Shown here in pieces: positions 1 to 5,946 of a stretch of DNA of 7,554 nucleotides (position 1 is the stretch's first letter; every line of letters begins with the position of its first letter). The notes under the pieces were generated by a model. That model did no database searches and was not told where the DNA came from. It was given only the letters and a program-made list of their open reading frames with translations. This stretch comes from DATLFA01 sp039934635 (GTDB lineage Bacteria; Actinomycetota; Acidimicrobiia; Acidimicrobiales; WLNW01): positions 1 to 7,554 of the forward strand of contig JBDTLT010000255.1 in the NCBI GenBank assembly GCA_039934635.1, read 5' to 3'. Made by a program: the position numbers and the translations under genes.

Positions 1-1
1 G

Positions 2-187
2 GTGCTCGGTGCACGCGTGCTCGGGGCCGGGTCATCGGCGATGATCCCCGGCAAGACGCTGTACGGGTTCTCCGCCGGAGCCGACGGATTGCGGTACTTG
101 AACTTTCGTGGGAAGCGCGACGCGACGTTCCAAACAAAGGAACAGGTTCATGGCGCAGCGCAAAGGCCGACAACGCGTCGTTGGTGA
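2..187 (+). CDS. C-terminal end of a cupin-like protein (partial, runs off the left edge)
   Basis: The open frame enters from the left edge and ends at TGA 185-187, leaving 61 residues. The text G-A-G-S-S-A-M-I-P-G-K-T-L-Y-G-F-S-A-G-A-D-G-L-R-Y-L-N-F has the rhythm of the second cupin motif: a turn 'GAGS', a strand 'AMIPG', an aromatic patch and then 'AG.DGLR.L.F'. This half of a cupin barrel usually follows the metal-binding half, which would lie outside the window, so function and metal content cannot be judged. The last residues after 'TFQTKEQ' are arginine-rich and look unlike a natural cupin end. Another frame reads F-M-A-Q-R-K from the same place, so a one-base shift near 146-150 is possible. 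The family call rests on pattern only and is moderately sure. Confidence 0.5.
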   Translation: MLGARVLGAGSSAMIPGKTLYGFSAGADGLRYLNFRGKRDATFQTKEQVHGAAQRPTTRRW

Positions 188-255
188 GCACGCGGCGATG
201 AGCTGGCGCGGTCGCGGTTCCTGACGTCGCGTCTCATCGGCGAGCTCGACGTGAC

Positions 256-273
256 GCTCGACTGGTGTCGAGC
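256..273. terminator. Short hairpin between convergent genes, possible terminator
   Basis: GCTCGAC (256-262) and GTCGAGC (267-273) form a perfect 7-bp stem with a 4-base loop, TGGT. It lies between the end of the plus-strand cupin (187) and the end of the minus-strand DUF302 gene (288), where a bidirectional terminator would be expected. Neither side has a T-tract, so it is not a canonical intrinsic terminator. A 7-bp stem can also arise by chance in GC-rich DNA. Confidence 0.3.
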
Positions 274-287
274 CGACACGGACGGCG

Positions 288-668
288 TCAGTGCGTCGGC
301 ACCGCGGACAGCGCCGCAGTCAACCGCTCTGCGGCCTCTTGTGCGAGAGCAAGGAACGACGCATCGTCCAGCAGCTGCCTCGGGTCGACCGCTGCGATGC
401 GTGTGCCGCGATCGGTCTCGCTCAGCACGACATTGCACGGCAGCAACAAGCTGACATCCGCGTGCACGTCCAGCGCACGGTTCGCGAACTCAGGATTGCA
501 CGCCCCGAGGATCTTCATCGGCCGGCGCTCCACGCCGAGCTTCGCGTGCAACGTCGCCGCAAGATCGATCTCGGTGAGCACGCCGAATCCCTGCCCCGCG
601 AGAGCCGCGCGCACCGCGCGTTCGGCGTCCGCCATCGACAGCAACGTGGTGAGTTCAATCGGAGCCAT
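288..668 (-). CDS. DUF302 domain protein
   Basis: This 126-residue protein is one whole DUF302 domain (PF03625). Typical features in order are 'GFGVLTEIDLAATL' (about 28-40), 'KLGVERRPMKILGACNPEFANRAL' in outline (43-66), and 'VSLLLPCNVVL' (72-82). The two conserved cysteines are C57 in GACNP and C78 in LLPCNV. DUF302 proteins are small cytosolic proteins of unknown biochemical role, often found near thioredoxins, rhodanese-type sulfurtransferases or metal-stress genes; that is family knowledge. ATG 668 was chosen because GGAGG sits about 6 bases upstream. The gene begins 11 bp after the thioredoxin stop on the same strand, so the two are almost certainly cotranscribed and probably share the operator at 1072-1087. 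A role in thiol, persulfide or metal homeostasis is inferred. The family call is firm. Confidence 0.9.
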   Translation of the reverse strand: MAPIELTTLLSMADAERAVRAALAGQGFGVLTEIDLAATLHAKLGVERRPMKILGACNPEFANRALDVHADVSLLLPCNVVLSETDRGTRIAAVDPRQLLDDASFLALAQEAAERLTAALSAVPTH

Positions 669-679
669 GGGAACCTCCT

Positions 680-1021
680 TCAGACCGTCGCGCGGAACCG
701 GCTCAAACCCAGCTCCTGTGCGATCGCCTGCCGCGGGCGTGCCCCAACTACTTCGCGCGTGAGCTCACCGGCCTCAAACAACGCGATCGTCGGAATGCCC
801 CGGATGCCGTAGCGCGCTGCGACCTCCGAGTTCGCGTCGACGTCGACCTTCACGATCTTCACCGCCGCGCCGTACTCGCTCGCGAGAGCTTCCAGCTCGG
901 GGGTCACCATGCGACACGGACCACACCACGCAGCCCAGAAGTCCACGACTACCGGAACGGTCGACTCCAACACCTCTGCCTGAAACGCTGCCAGGTCATC
1001 TGCATGCGCCAACTTCACCAT
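680..1021 (-). CDS. Thioredoxin
   Basis: A 113-residue cytosolic thioredoxin, close to the usual 105-110, with no signal peptide. It reduces protein disulfides with electrons normally supplied by thioredoxin reductase. Visible features are 'VVVDFWAAWCGPCRM' (24-38) with redox cysteines C33 and C36, 'VKVDVDANSEVAARYGIRGIPT' in outline (57-78) with the cis-proline P77, and the closing 'FEAGE' strand-turn. The frame stays open upstream to 1285, but ATG 1021 fits the family's N-terminus and has GAGGAG at 1033-1028, six bases before it. It is the first gene of an operon with DUF302 (gap 11 bp). The inverted repeat at 1072-1087, about 50 bp upstream, points to control by a CsoR/CstR-type repressor. 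It may therefore be a stress-dedicated thioredoxin rather than the housekeeping one. No reductase gene is nearby. Confidence 0.96.
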   Translation of the reverse strand: MVKLAHADDLAAFQAEVLESTVPVVVDFWAAWCGPCRMVTPELEALASEYGAAVKIVKVDVDANSEVAARYGIRGIPTIALFEAGELTREVVGARPRQAIAQELGLSRFRATV

Positions 1022-1071
1022 GATGCACTCCTCGATGCTCGGCCCTCGTGGGCTGGCACCATAGAGAACAA

Positions 1072-1087
1072 ATACCCCCGTGGGTAT
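1072..1087 (-). promoter_or_regulatory. CsoR/CstR-like operator in the thioredoxin-DUF302 promoter
   Basis: The 16-bp site is ATACCC, four bases, then GGGTAT: perfect 6-bp arms at 1072-1077 and 1082-1087. On the minus strand it reads ATACCC-ACGG-GGGTAT. Type I operators of CsoR-family repressors (copper-sensing CsoR, persulfide-sensing CstR and relatives) have this form, TACCC and GGGTA around a GC-rich centre; this is from memory of the family. The site lies 50-66 bp upstream of the thioredoxin start. It would overlap the core promoter whether the -10 is TATGGT (1063-1058) or the TATACC inside the site's edge, as expected for a repressor. No CsoR-family gene is in the window, so regulation would be in trans. 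Confidence 0.6.
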
Positions 1088-1099
1088 ATTCCGACGGAG

Positions 1100-1408
1100 G
1101 GTTCTTCGACCGTGACTCCACCAACTGGGCGCTCCAGTCGCCACCCGCGCCCAGTGGTGCTCGAGCGAATGCCGCAAGATCTTGAGGTTGAAGACGACGA
1201 AGCGCACGGCCGGCCCGGGCAGGCTCGAAGGACAGCTCCGCTCCCTCAGTTGAGCGCGCGAGATTGGCCTCGCGGGAGGGCTCACGTCCTGCGCGCTCTA
1301 CGGTGCAGTGCAGCATCGGAGCGACACTCGCCTACCTGATCTCACTGCTCGTTGCACTGCCCGGCATCCCACCTTCACCGCGAGACAACGATCTCTGTGG
1401 GAAGGTGG
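1100..1408. other. Stretch without a recognisable gene
   Basis: These bases separate the thioredoxin promoter from the 3' end of the methyltransferase gene. Several frames are open through parts of it, as often in GC-rich DNA, but none of the translations resembles a known family and none has a convincing start. The stretch should hold the upstream part of the thioredoxin promoter and the 3' untranslated end of the methyltransferase transcript. GCAGTGCA (1305-1312) and TGCACTGC (1353-1360) are complementary but 40 bases apart, so they are not a convincing terminator. Confidence 0.4.
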
Positions 1409-2098
1409 TCAGCGCTTGCGGAGCACCTTGACACGAGTCTGGGTATCAAACGACCGACCACCTTCGCACAAGACTCCCAGTCGTTCATATGCTGCAAGGA
1501 ACTCGTCGCGGGCCTCGGTCCAGCGCGCCTCCCGTCGGGGGTCGATACCGACGATACGCTCGCCGAACGCGCCGGCCGAAGCGATCACCATGGCGCCCGC
1601 ATAGCGCGCGTCGCTGAGCAGCTCGAAGCCGCCGGCGGTCGATCGGTCGATGGCGTCCTGGGCGAGCTCGCGCACCGCGGTCTCATCGTCAACAATGGCG
1701 ACAAGCGCGTGCCCCGACCCGTCGGCCACCGGTTCAGACACATAAAGGATGCCTGCAGGCCGCAGCACACGGTGCGCCTCGCGCAACGCTTCGTCCATTA
1801 CCTCCGGTGGAACGTGGTGCAACGAGTTCGCCATCACGACGACATCGGCCTGTCCATCGGGCAGCGGCAGCGCCTGCGCCGTACCGTCGACGTACGCGTC
1901 GGGATAGCCGACATCCGCCTGACGGGCCAGAGCGCTCATCGTCGCACCGCACTCGACACCGACCACGTCAGCACCCTGCGAACGGAGCCAGCGCACCAGT
2001 TCCCCCGAGCCGGATCCCACGTCGATCACGCGCCGGCCGGCGAGCTCGACGTGACGGAGCAGGTGAGCGTGCTGGGTGTCGCGGGGAAGGTCGTCCAT
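1409..2098 (-). CDS. Class I SAM-dependent methyltransferase (Methyltransf_11 type)
   Basis: A 229-residue soluble protein with the Rossmann-like methyltransferase fold. Motif I, 'VIDVGSGSG' (24-32), binds S-adenosylmethionine. An acidic residue ends beta-2 in 'VVGVEC' (E49). 'DGTAQALPLPDGQADVVV' (71-88) covers the adenine-contacting loop and motif II region. 'NSLHHV' (91-96) is typical of the UbiE/Methyltransf_11 group, and 'HRVLRPAGILYVSEP' (109-123) is the post-motif strand. The methyl acceptor cannot be told; this group includes small-molecule C- and O-methyltransferases. Both flanking gaps are near 300 bp, so it looks monocistronic. ATG 2098 is the only good start in the frame, but no clear Shine-Dalgarno site precedes it, so translation may be weak or leaderless. 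Confidence 0.88.
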   Translation of the reverse strand: MDDLPRDTQHAHLLRHVELAGRRVIDVGSGSGELVRWLRSQGADVVGVECGATMSALARQADVGYPDAYVDGTAQALPLPDGQADVVVMANSLHHVPPEVMDEALREAHRVLRPAGILYVSEPVADGSGHALVAIVDDETAVRELAQDAIDRSTAGGFELLSDARYAGAMVIASAGAFGERIVGIDPRREARWTEARDEFLAAYERLGVLCEGGRSFDTQTRVKVLRKR

Positions 2099-2305
2099 CG
2101 CACGAACAGTAGATCCACCAGAGCGCGGACCGTAGCGTCCCGACCCGCCACTCCCCGGCCAGGTCGTCGCTGCACGCGAGCCGCGCCTGCCAAACGGGAC
2201 GCTGTCACCGGTTGAGGTTCTCGTTTGACCTCAGCGAAACGTGTCGGAGGAACGACACAGACGGTAACCCCACGCGCCCCGACAGTGGGTGCATTCGACA
2301 GTGCC

Positions 2306-2332
2306 GCGTAGCAGCGTGCCCGATGCTAACGC
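2306..2332 (-). terminator. Imperfect hairpin downstream of the cupin gene
   Basis: GCGTAGCA (2306-2313) pairs with TGCTAACGC (2324-2332) with one bulged A and a 10-base loop. It lies about 50 bp past the stop codon of the minus-strand cupin gene, in a 284-bp gap that otherwise shows nothing coding. There is no T-tract, so a terminator role is only suggested. Confidence 0.2.
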
Positions 2333-2382
2333 GCCGCACCTTTCGCGACGGCGGACGTTCCCGCAGTCATCGATCCTGCGGC

Positions 2383-2889
2383 CTAGAGGCTCTTCTCCCA
2401 CGAAGCGACGAGCGAATCGAGCGTGACCGTGTGCACCACGTTGCCATCAAGGTCGACGATCTCGTAAAGCCGCCCGTCCGAGGTGTGATGACTGAAGAAC
2501 AACACTGCACCCTCGGGCCCGCCGCGCTCGAGGTGGGGCCACGCGTCACCGGCTGTCAGGTGATGAGTACCGGCGGTGCGGACCTTGTGCACGCGCTCGC
2601 CGCCGGGTCGCAATTCGTCGAGGTGCTGCTCGCCCTCGAGCACCAGCACCGACGTCGTGGTGATGTGGCGGTGGGCCTGGCAGTGCCCGCCCATGTCATC
2701 GAAGCGGATCAGCAGGTCGATGGTGCCTGCATGGCGGTCGTAACCGAGAATGCAGAGATCGTGGTGGATCGGGTAGGGACTCGCGGGGTCACCCGTGATT
2801 TCGCGCCATGCGTACTTCGTCGAGTCCATTATCACGGTGGTTCCCCTCAACGTGCCGGTGAAGGCGCTCCACTGAGTCCCGCTGCTCAT
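2383..2889 (-). CDS. Cupin-domain protein
   Basis: A 168-residue protein without signal peptide or membrane segment. Its centre, 'GGHCQAHRHITTTSVLVLEGEQHL' in outline (67-90), fits cupin motif 1, with H73 and H75 as the H-x-H metal ligands and G86 closing the motif. The glutamate that normally follows H-x-H by four or five residues is replaced by Thr/Ser. 'AGDAWPHLERGGPEGAVLFFS' in outline (113-133), with H119, fits motif 2. Metal-binding cupins include dioxygenases, isomerases and binding proteins, and relatives of this layout are often annotated as cupin dioxygenases of small aromatic compounds. The substrate is unknown. ATG 2889 has GGAG seven bases upstream. The gene is divergent from the amidohydrolase at 3121 across about 230 bp, so the two may be co-regulated from a shared region. 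The N-terminal 50 residues are not recognised. Confidence 0.72.
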   Translation of the reverse strand: MSSGTQWSAFTGTLRGTTVIMDSTKYAWREITGDPASPYPIHHDLCILGYDRHAGTIDLLIRFDDMGGHCQAHRHITTTSVLVLEGEQHLDELRPGGERVHKVRTAGTHHLTAGDAWPHLERGGPEGAVLFFSHHTSDGRLYEIVDLDGNVVHTVTLDSLVASWEKSL

Positions 2890-3120
2890 GCGCCGTCTCC
2901 AGAATAGGTCGATCGCGTGCTCGTCAGCTGCCTGCCGTCATCTCGGCGAGACCATCGACGCCGGCCGGCCGACTACACGACGGTGCAGCGTTACGCTGAA
3001 CGCGGCGTTTGACCCCTTGGTCATCCTGCGTGCGCGACGAGCTCGGGCGAGTTCATCACGCGAGCCGGCATGCAGGCGCAGTCGCGTAAGCGGACAGTCC
3101 ACGAATACGACGAGGACCTG
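2890..3120. promoter_or_regulatory. Divergent intergenic region between cupin and amidohydrolase
   Basis: This 231-bp gap holds the promoters of both flanking genes. TTGACC at 3009-3014 could be a plus-strand -35, but no good -10 follows at the right distance. TATTCT on the minus strand, close to the cupin ribosome site, is a weak -10 candidate. GCCGGCCGGC is a 10-bp palindrome near 2960-2970, which is unremarkable in such GC-rich DNA. No convincing operator was found. Confidence 0.35.
3112..3116 (+). promoter_or_regulatory. Ribosome binding site deciding the amidohydrolase start
   Basis: GAGGA lies 4 bases before ATG 3121 and 7 bases before ATG 3124. The frame is open further up to ATG 3070, but family members begin about ten residues before the D-S-H motif, which favours 3121 or 3124. 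Confidence 0.6.
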
Positions 3121-4254
3121 ATGATGAATGAGAAGATCTGGACTCACTCGGCCGATTCACACTTCCTCGAGCCGAAGGATCTGTGGCGGCAACTGCTGCC
3201 GGCGCGGATGGCCGACCGCATGCCGCGCGTCGAGCGCATCAGTGACGACGAAGAGCGCGTGCACGTCGACGGCAAGAGCTTCGTCCGCACGCTGCCGAAG
3301 ATCATGAAAGCAAAGGGCTCGACGGGGCTCACGATCGCCGAGCTCTCGCACCGGCCTCCCGGCTCGCGCGACATCCGCGCTCGTCTCGTCGACCTCGAAC
3401 AGGAGGGCGTGTGGGCCGAGGTCATGTTCCAGTCGATCGGGCTGTGGTGCGGTCTGATCGATGACCCTGAGCTGATCCGCGCGGCTGCGCACGCCGAGAA
3501 CGAGTGGCTGGCCACCGAGATCCAAGCCGTCGCGCCCGACCGGCTCGTGCCCGCAGCGCTGATGCCGCTTGTCGATGTCGAAGCCGCGGTCCGCGAGCTC
3601 TACCACGCCGCCGACCTCGGCCTGCACTTGGTCAGCCTGACCACAGGGCATCCACGCGCGGCCAAGGACTACAACGACGATTCCTGGGAGCCGCTGTGGG
3701 CCGCGGCTGAGGAATCGGGCATCGTGATCGCGTTCCACATCGGCACCGACGGCGGTGACCAAGCGTCGATGTTCCGCGGTCCTGGTGGCGCGGTCTTGAA
3801 CTACGTGCACACCGGCTTCGGCGGTCAATACGCTGCCATGAAGCTCGTGACGAGCGGCGCGCTCGAACGGCACCCGCGGCTCCGTGTGCTCATTGCCGAG
3901 GGCGGCGCCACGTGGGTTCCTTACATCGGCGATCGCATGAACGAGGCGTATCGGCAACACTTCATGTTCGTGCGACCCCAGCTGGCCCGGCCGCCCAAGG
4001 ACTACCTCTACGAACAGGTCTACGCAAGCTTCCAACACGACGAGACCGCGCCCGCGGCACTGTGGGCGATGGGGTATCGCAACGTGATGTTCGGCAGCGA
4101 CTACCCGCACATCGAAGGCACCTACGGCCACACCCAACAGGCGTTGCACGGCTTGTTTGACACTGTCGACGCCGAGGTGCGGCACCGCATCACCCGCGGC
4201 GCGTTCGAGGAGCTGTTCCCCCACGTGTCGTCGCCGCCCGACGAGTTGTTGTGA
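3121..4254 (+). CDS. Amidohydrolase-2 family metal-dependent hydrolase or decarboxylase
   Basis: A 377-residue protein of the PF04909 group, which includes ACMSD and gamma-resorcylate decarboxylase. These TIM-barrel enzymes use an active-site metal for hydrolysis or non-oxidative decarboxylation. Visible features are 'ADSHFLEPKDLW' (11-22), with D12-x-H14 in place of the H-x-H of ACMSD; 'IAFHIG' with the likely metal ligand H206; 'HPRLRVLIAEGGATWVP' in outline near 250-270; and 'VMFGSDYPH' with the likely catalytic Asp D327. The D-S-H start is common in a large, mostly uncharacterised actinobacterial branch. Length is normal and no key motif is missing. The gene is divergent from the cupin and convergent, with zero gap, to the epimerase-like gene. 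A diverged paralogue lies at 5947-7152. The substrate cannot be named, but the setting suggests catabolism of a cyclic or aromatic acid. Confidence 0.9.
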   Translation: MMNEKIWTHSADSHFLEPKDLWRQLLPARMADRMPRVERISDDEERVHVDGKSFVRTLPKIMKAKGSTGLTIAELSHRPPGSRDIRARLVDLEQEGVWAEVMFQSIGLWCGLIDDPELIRAAAHAENEWLATEIQAVAPDRLVPAALMPLVDVEAAVRELYHAADLGLHLVSLTTGHPRAAKDYNDDSWEPLWAAAEESGIVIAFHIGTDGGDQASMFRGPGGAVLNYVHTGFGGQYAAMKLVTSGALERHPRLRVLIAEGGATWVPYIGDRMNEAYRQHFMFVRPQLARPPKDYLYEQVYASFQHDETAPAALWAMGYRNVMFGSDYPHIEGTYGHTQQALHGLFDTVDAEVRHRITRGAFEELFPHVSSPPDELL

Positions 4255-5355
4255 TCAACGATTGCGGTGGTCGCGCGACAAACCTGGCTCCGTCGGATGC
4301 GGGTACGGATGATGCCCGACTCCGGTGCGGCGCTCCCCGAGCGCCGCAAGTTCGGCGACCATCGCCAAGTATCGGTCGATCAGTACGTCCTCCGCGGCGT
4401 AGTCGAATGGGTCGCCGAGCCGCTCCTCGATCTCGCCTCCCGGTTCGGGCCGGTGCGCGACATACCAACGGGTAGTGCGGGCCAACGCGTCCTCGACGGG
4501 GACGACATCGCGGTAGCCCAGCCGGCTGCGGATCTTCGTCAGGTCGAGCAGCGTGTGGTGATAACCGCCGAGCACCATTGGACGCGCCGCGAAGGCCAGT
4601 TGCTGGGGCATGCTCACGATCTCGACCTCTCGGTCCATGGTTCGGGCGATCACCTCGACGATCTGCGCGAGCGTGAGTTGGCGGTCGTCGCCACAGTTGT
4701 AGATCTGCCCGGCGGACGCCTCGGGCTGGTCGACGGCGAGGAGCACCGCGTGGGCCAGGTTCTCCGCGTACCCGTGTGTGATGAGGGCCAGTCCCCCGTC
4801 GGGCAGCACAATCCGGCGGCGACCATCGAGCAAACGCCGGATCACGCACCACTCCCGCGGTACGACCTGATAAGGCCCGTAGACATAGGGGTAGCGGAAG
4901 ATCGCCGCATCGGGATGGGCCTCCATCACCGCCTCTTCGGCCCGCACCATCAGCCAGGAGAACCGCTGCTCCTCCTCGGTCGCCACCACTGAGAAGTCCT
5001 CCGCTACCGGCACCGGGAGACCGGCCGGATAGAGATCGCTCGCCTTGATGAAGCCGCGGTACGTCGCGAAGCCGCCCACCGCGATGAACCGGCCGACCTT
5101 GCCGACCGTCGCCTCGGCCAAATAACGCAATCGTCCGTATGACGCAACGACGAGATCGAACGTGCGAGGACCGATCGCCGCGTCGATCGTCTCACGGAAG
5201 TGTGGATCACCGTGGATGTGCTCGACGCCGTCGGTGATCTCCGGGATCTCGTGCGTCCCTCGATGGAAGATCGTGACGTCGAAACCGCGCTCACGAAGAC
5301 CGTTCACGATGAACGGCCCCGTCGGCCCCGTCCCTCCAACGACCAGTGCGCGCAT
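4255..5355 (-). CDS. NAD(P)-binding epimerase/dehydratase-like protein (atypical extended SDR)
   Basis: A 366-residue Rossmann-fold protein. 'LVVGGTGPTGPF' (4-15) is the dinucleotide-binding loop (T-G-x-x-G), and 'IFHRG' (29-33) after beta-2 suggests NADPH preference through H31/R32. 'FIAVGGFATY' (90-99) is the strand before the active site. 'IFRYPYVYGPYQ' (152-163) matches the conserved 'R.p.vYGP' region of extended SDRs, and 'QIYNCGDDRQLTLAQIVEVIA' in outline (217-237) is the substrate-domain motif. Where Tyr-x3-Lys should stand, the text is 'FSWLMVRAEE' (132-141), with W134 and R138, so classic reductase or epimerase chemistry is doubtful. ATG 5355 follows AAGGAG by nine bases. The frame stays open upstream, but that part is non-coding in character. 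It may act on a nucleotide sugar or a lipid-like ligand, or be a cofactor-binding non-enzyme. Confidence 0.85.
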   Translation of the reverse strand: MRALVVGGTGPTGPFIVNGLRERGFDVTIFHRGTHEIPEITDGVEHIHGDPHFRETIDAAIGPRTFDLVVASYGRLRYLAEATVGKVGRFIAVGGFATYRGFIKASDLYPAGLPVPVAEDFSVVATEEEQRFSWLMVRAEEAVMEAHPDAAIFRYPYVYGPYQVVPREWCVIRRLLDGRRRIVLPDGGLALITHGYAENLAHAVLLAVDQPEASAGQIYNCGDDRQLTLAQIVEVIARTMDREVEIVSMPQQLAFAARPMVLGGYHHTLLDLTKIRSRLGYRDVVPVEDALARTTRWYVAHRPEPGGEIEERLGDPFDYAAEDVLIDRYLAMVAELAALGERRTGVGHHPYPHPTEPGLSRDHRNR

Positions 5356-5364
5356 CGCTACGTT

Positions 5365-5370
5365 CTCCTT
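5365..5370 (-). promoter_or_regulatory. Ribosome binding site of the epimerase-like gene
   Basis: AAGGAG on the minus strand ends nine bases before ATG 5355. It lies directly after an in-frame ATG at 5373, which would give MKENVA before the Rossmann strand. Because the site is downstream of that ATG, 5355 is the better start. Confidence 0.65.
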
Positions 5371-5381
5371 CATGCGCGTGG

Positions 5382-5396
5382 TGTGGCGCCGCCACA
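5382..5396. repeat. Short inverted repeat in the divergent promoter region
   Basis: TGTGGC (5382-5387) and GCCACA (5391-5396) flank GCC. It lies 27 bp upstream of the epimerase-like start, in the gap shared with the broken alpha/beta-hydrolase gene, where an operator could sit. No known regulator motif is recognised and no regulator gene is present in the window. Confidence 0.25.
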
Positions 5397-5511
5397 GTCT
5401 CGACCATCCTGCGCCGCGGCACGAGTGGCCACCATCGCTGAGACCCGGTCGGCACGCGCCACGCGGCGAGGTAGCCGTTCGCGAAAAGGCCGGCGCTACT
5501 ACGCTCCCGCC

Positions 5512-5933
5512 ATGGTCGAGCGGCGACCGACAACAGAGGACGGCACCCGCATCGTCTATCGAGTGTCGGGCAGGGCCGCGCCACCTTTGGTATTCGTGCA
5601 CGGATGGTGTTCGAGCCTTACGCATTGGGACGCGCAGATGACGTACTTCGCGGCCCGACTGCGCTCTCGCACCCCGAGTTGGCGAAAGCCGTCGTGCTCA
5701 TCGGCACGTACATCAGCCCTAGCTCCCCTCTCGGCAAACCCGGCACCAAGGAACGCAGCGCCCTCGGTCAGCTCATCGACGGACTCGCCAGCGATAGTGG
5801 CGCCGCCGCGTTCGAAGCGATGTACCGCAGCTTCTTCAGCGCCCATGCCGGGGCGATCGCCGCATAAGCCGTCGCTGATGCCTTGCGCGCTTTGGAGGAA
5901 CCAATGAACATGTTCGACACGGCGAAGCTCTAA
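5512..5933 (+). pseudogene. Broken alpha/beta-hydrolase gene
   Basis: From ATG 5512 the first frame reads a normal alpha/beta-hydrolase beginning: 'TTEDGTRIVYRVSG' (7-20), then 'PPLVFVHGWCSSLTHWDAQ' in outline (24-42) with the oxyanion 'HGW', then 'YFAAR'. After about 5655 this frame loses all resemblance. The family text resumes one frame over as 'ALSHPELAKAVVLIGTYISP' (from 5661), then 'GLASDSGAAAFEAMYRSFF'. In that frame TAA at 5865-5867 interrupts, followed by A-V-A-D-A-L-R-A-L-E-E-P-M-N-M-F to a final TAA at 5931. The segment that should carry the nucleophile elbow (G-x-S-x-G) is absent, and the C-terminal half with the catalytic Asp and His is also short. At least three lesions make a working enzyme very unlikely. 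No ribosome site precedes ATG 5512. A sequencing or assembly fault could explain part of this, but hardly all of it. Confidence 0.82.
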
Positions 5934-5938
5934 AGGAG
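5932..5938 (+). promoter_or_regulatory. Ribosome binding site overlapping the pseudogene stop
   Basis: AAAGGAG begins inside the TAA (5931-5933) that ends the broken hydrolase gene and lies eight bases before ATG 5947. The arrangement is typical of translationally coupled operon genes, so the hydrolase and amidohydrolase were probably once one operon. Confidence 0.75.
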
Positions 5939-5946
5939 ACCTGCAC

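Noticed and set aside
150..224. A 24-codon open frame starting ATG GCG CAG, considered as a small protein gene
   Set aside because: It has only a weak ribosome site and overlaps the cupin end. It is better explained as a shadow or a frameshifted cupin tail.
1022..1285. N-terminal extension of the thioredoxin frame
   Set aside because: The extension covers the operator and promoter, has no thioredoxin-like or signal-peptide character, and the ribosome site supports ATG 1021.
1305..1360. Complementary 8-bp words GCAGTGCA and TGCACTGC, considered as a terminator for the methyltransferase
   Set aside because: The arms are 40 bases apart with no T-tract, so a stable terminator hairpin is unlikely.
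1352..2215. A long plus-strand open frame of 287 codons
   Set aside because: It lies opposite the methyltransferase gene, whose minus-strand translation has clear SAM-binding motifs. The plus-strand product is Arg/His-rich without any family pattern.
2212..2907. A 231-codon plus-strand open frame over the cupin gene
   Set aside because: The minus strand encodes a recognisable cupin with a good ribosome site. The plus-strand product has no family pattern.
3157..4224. A 355-codon minus-strand open frame opposite the first amidohydrolase
   Set aside because: It is an antisense shadow caused by GC-rich third positions. The plus-strand frame carries all the amidohydrolase motifs.
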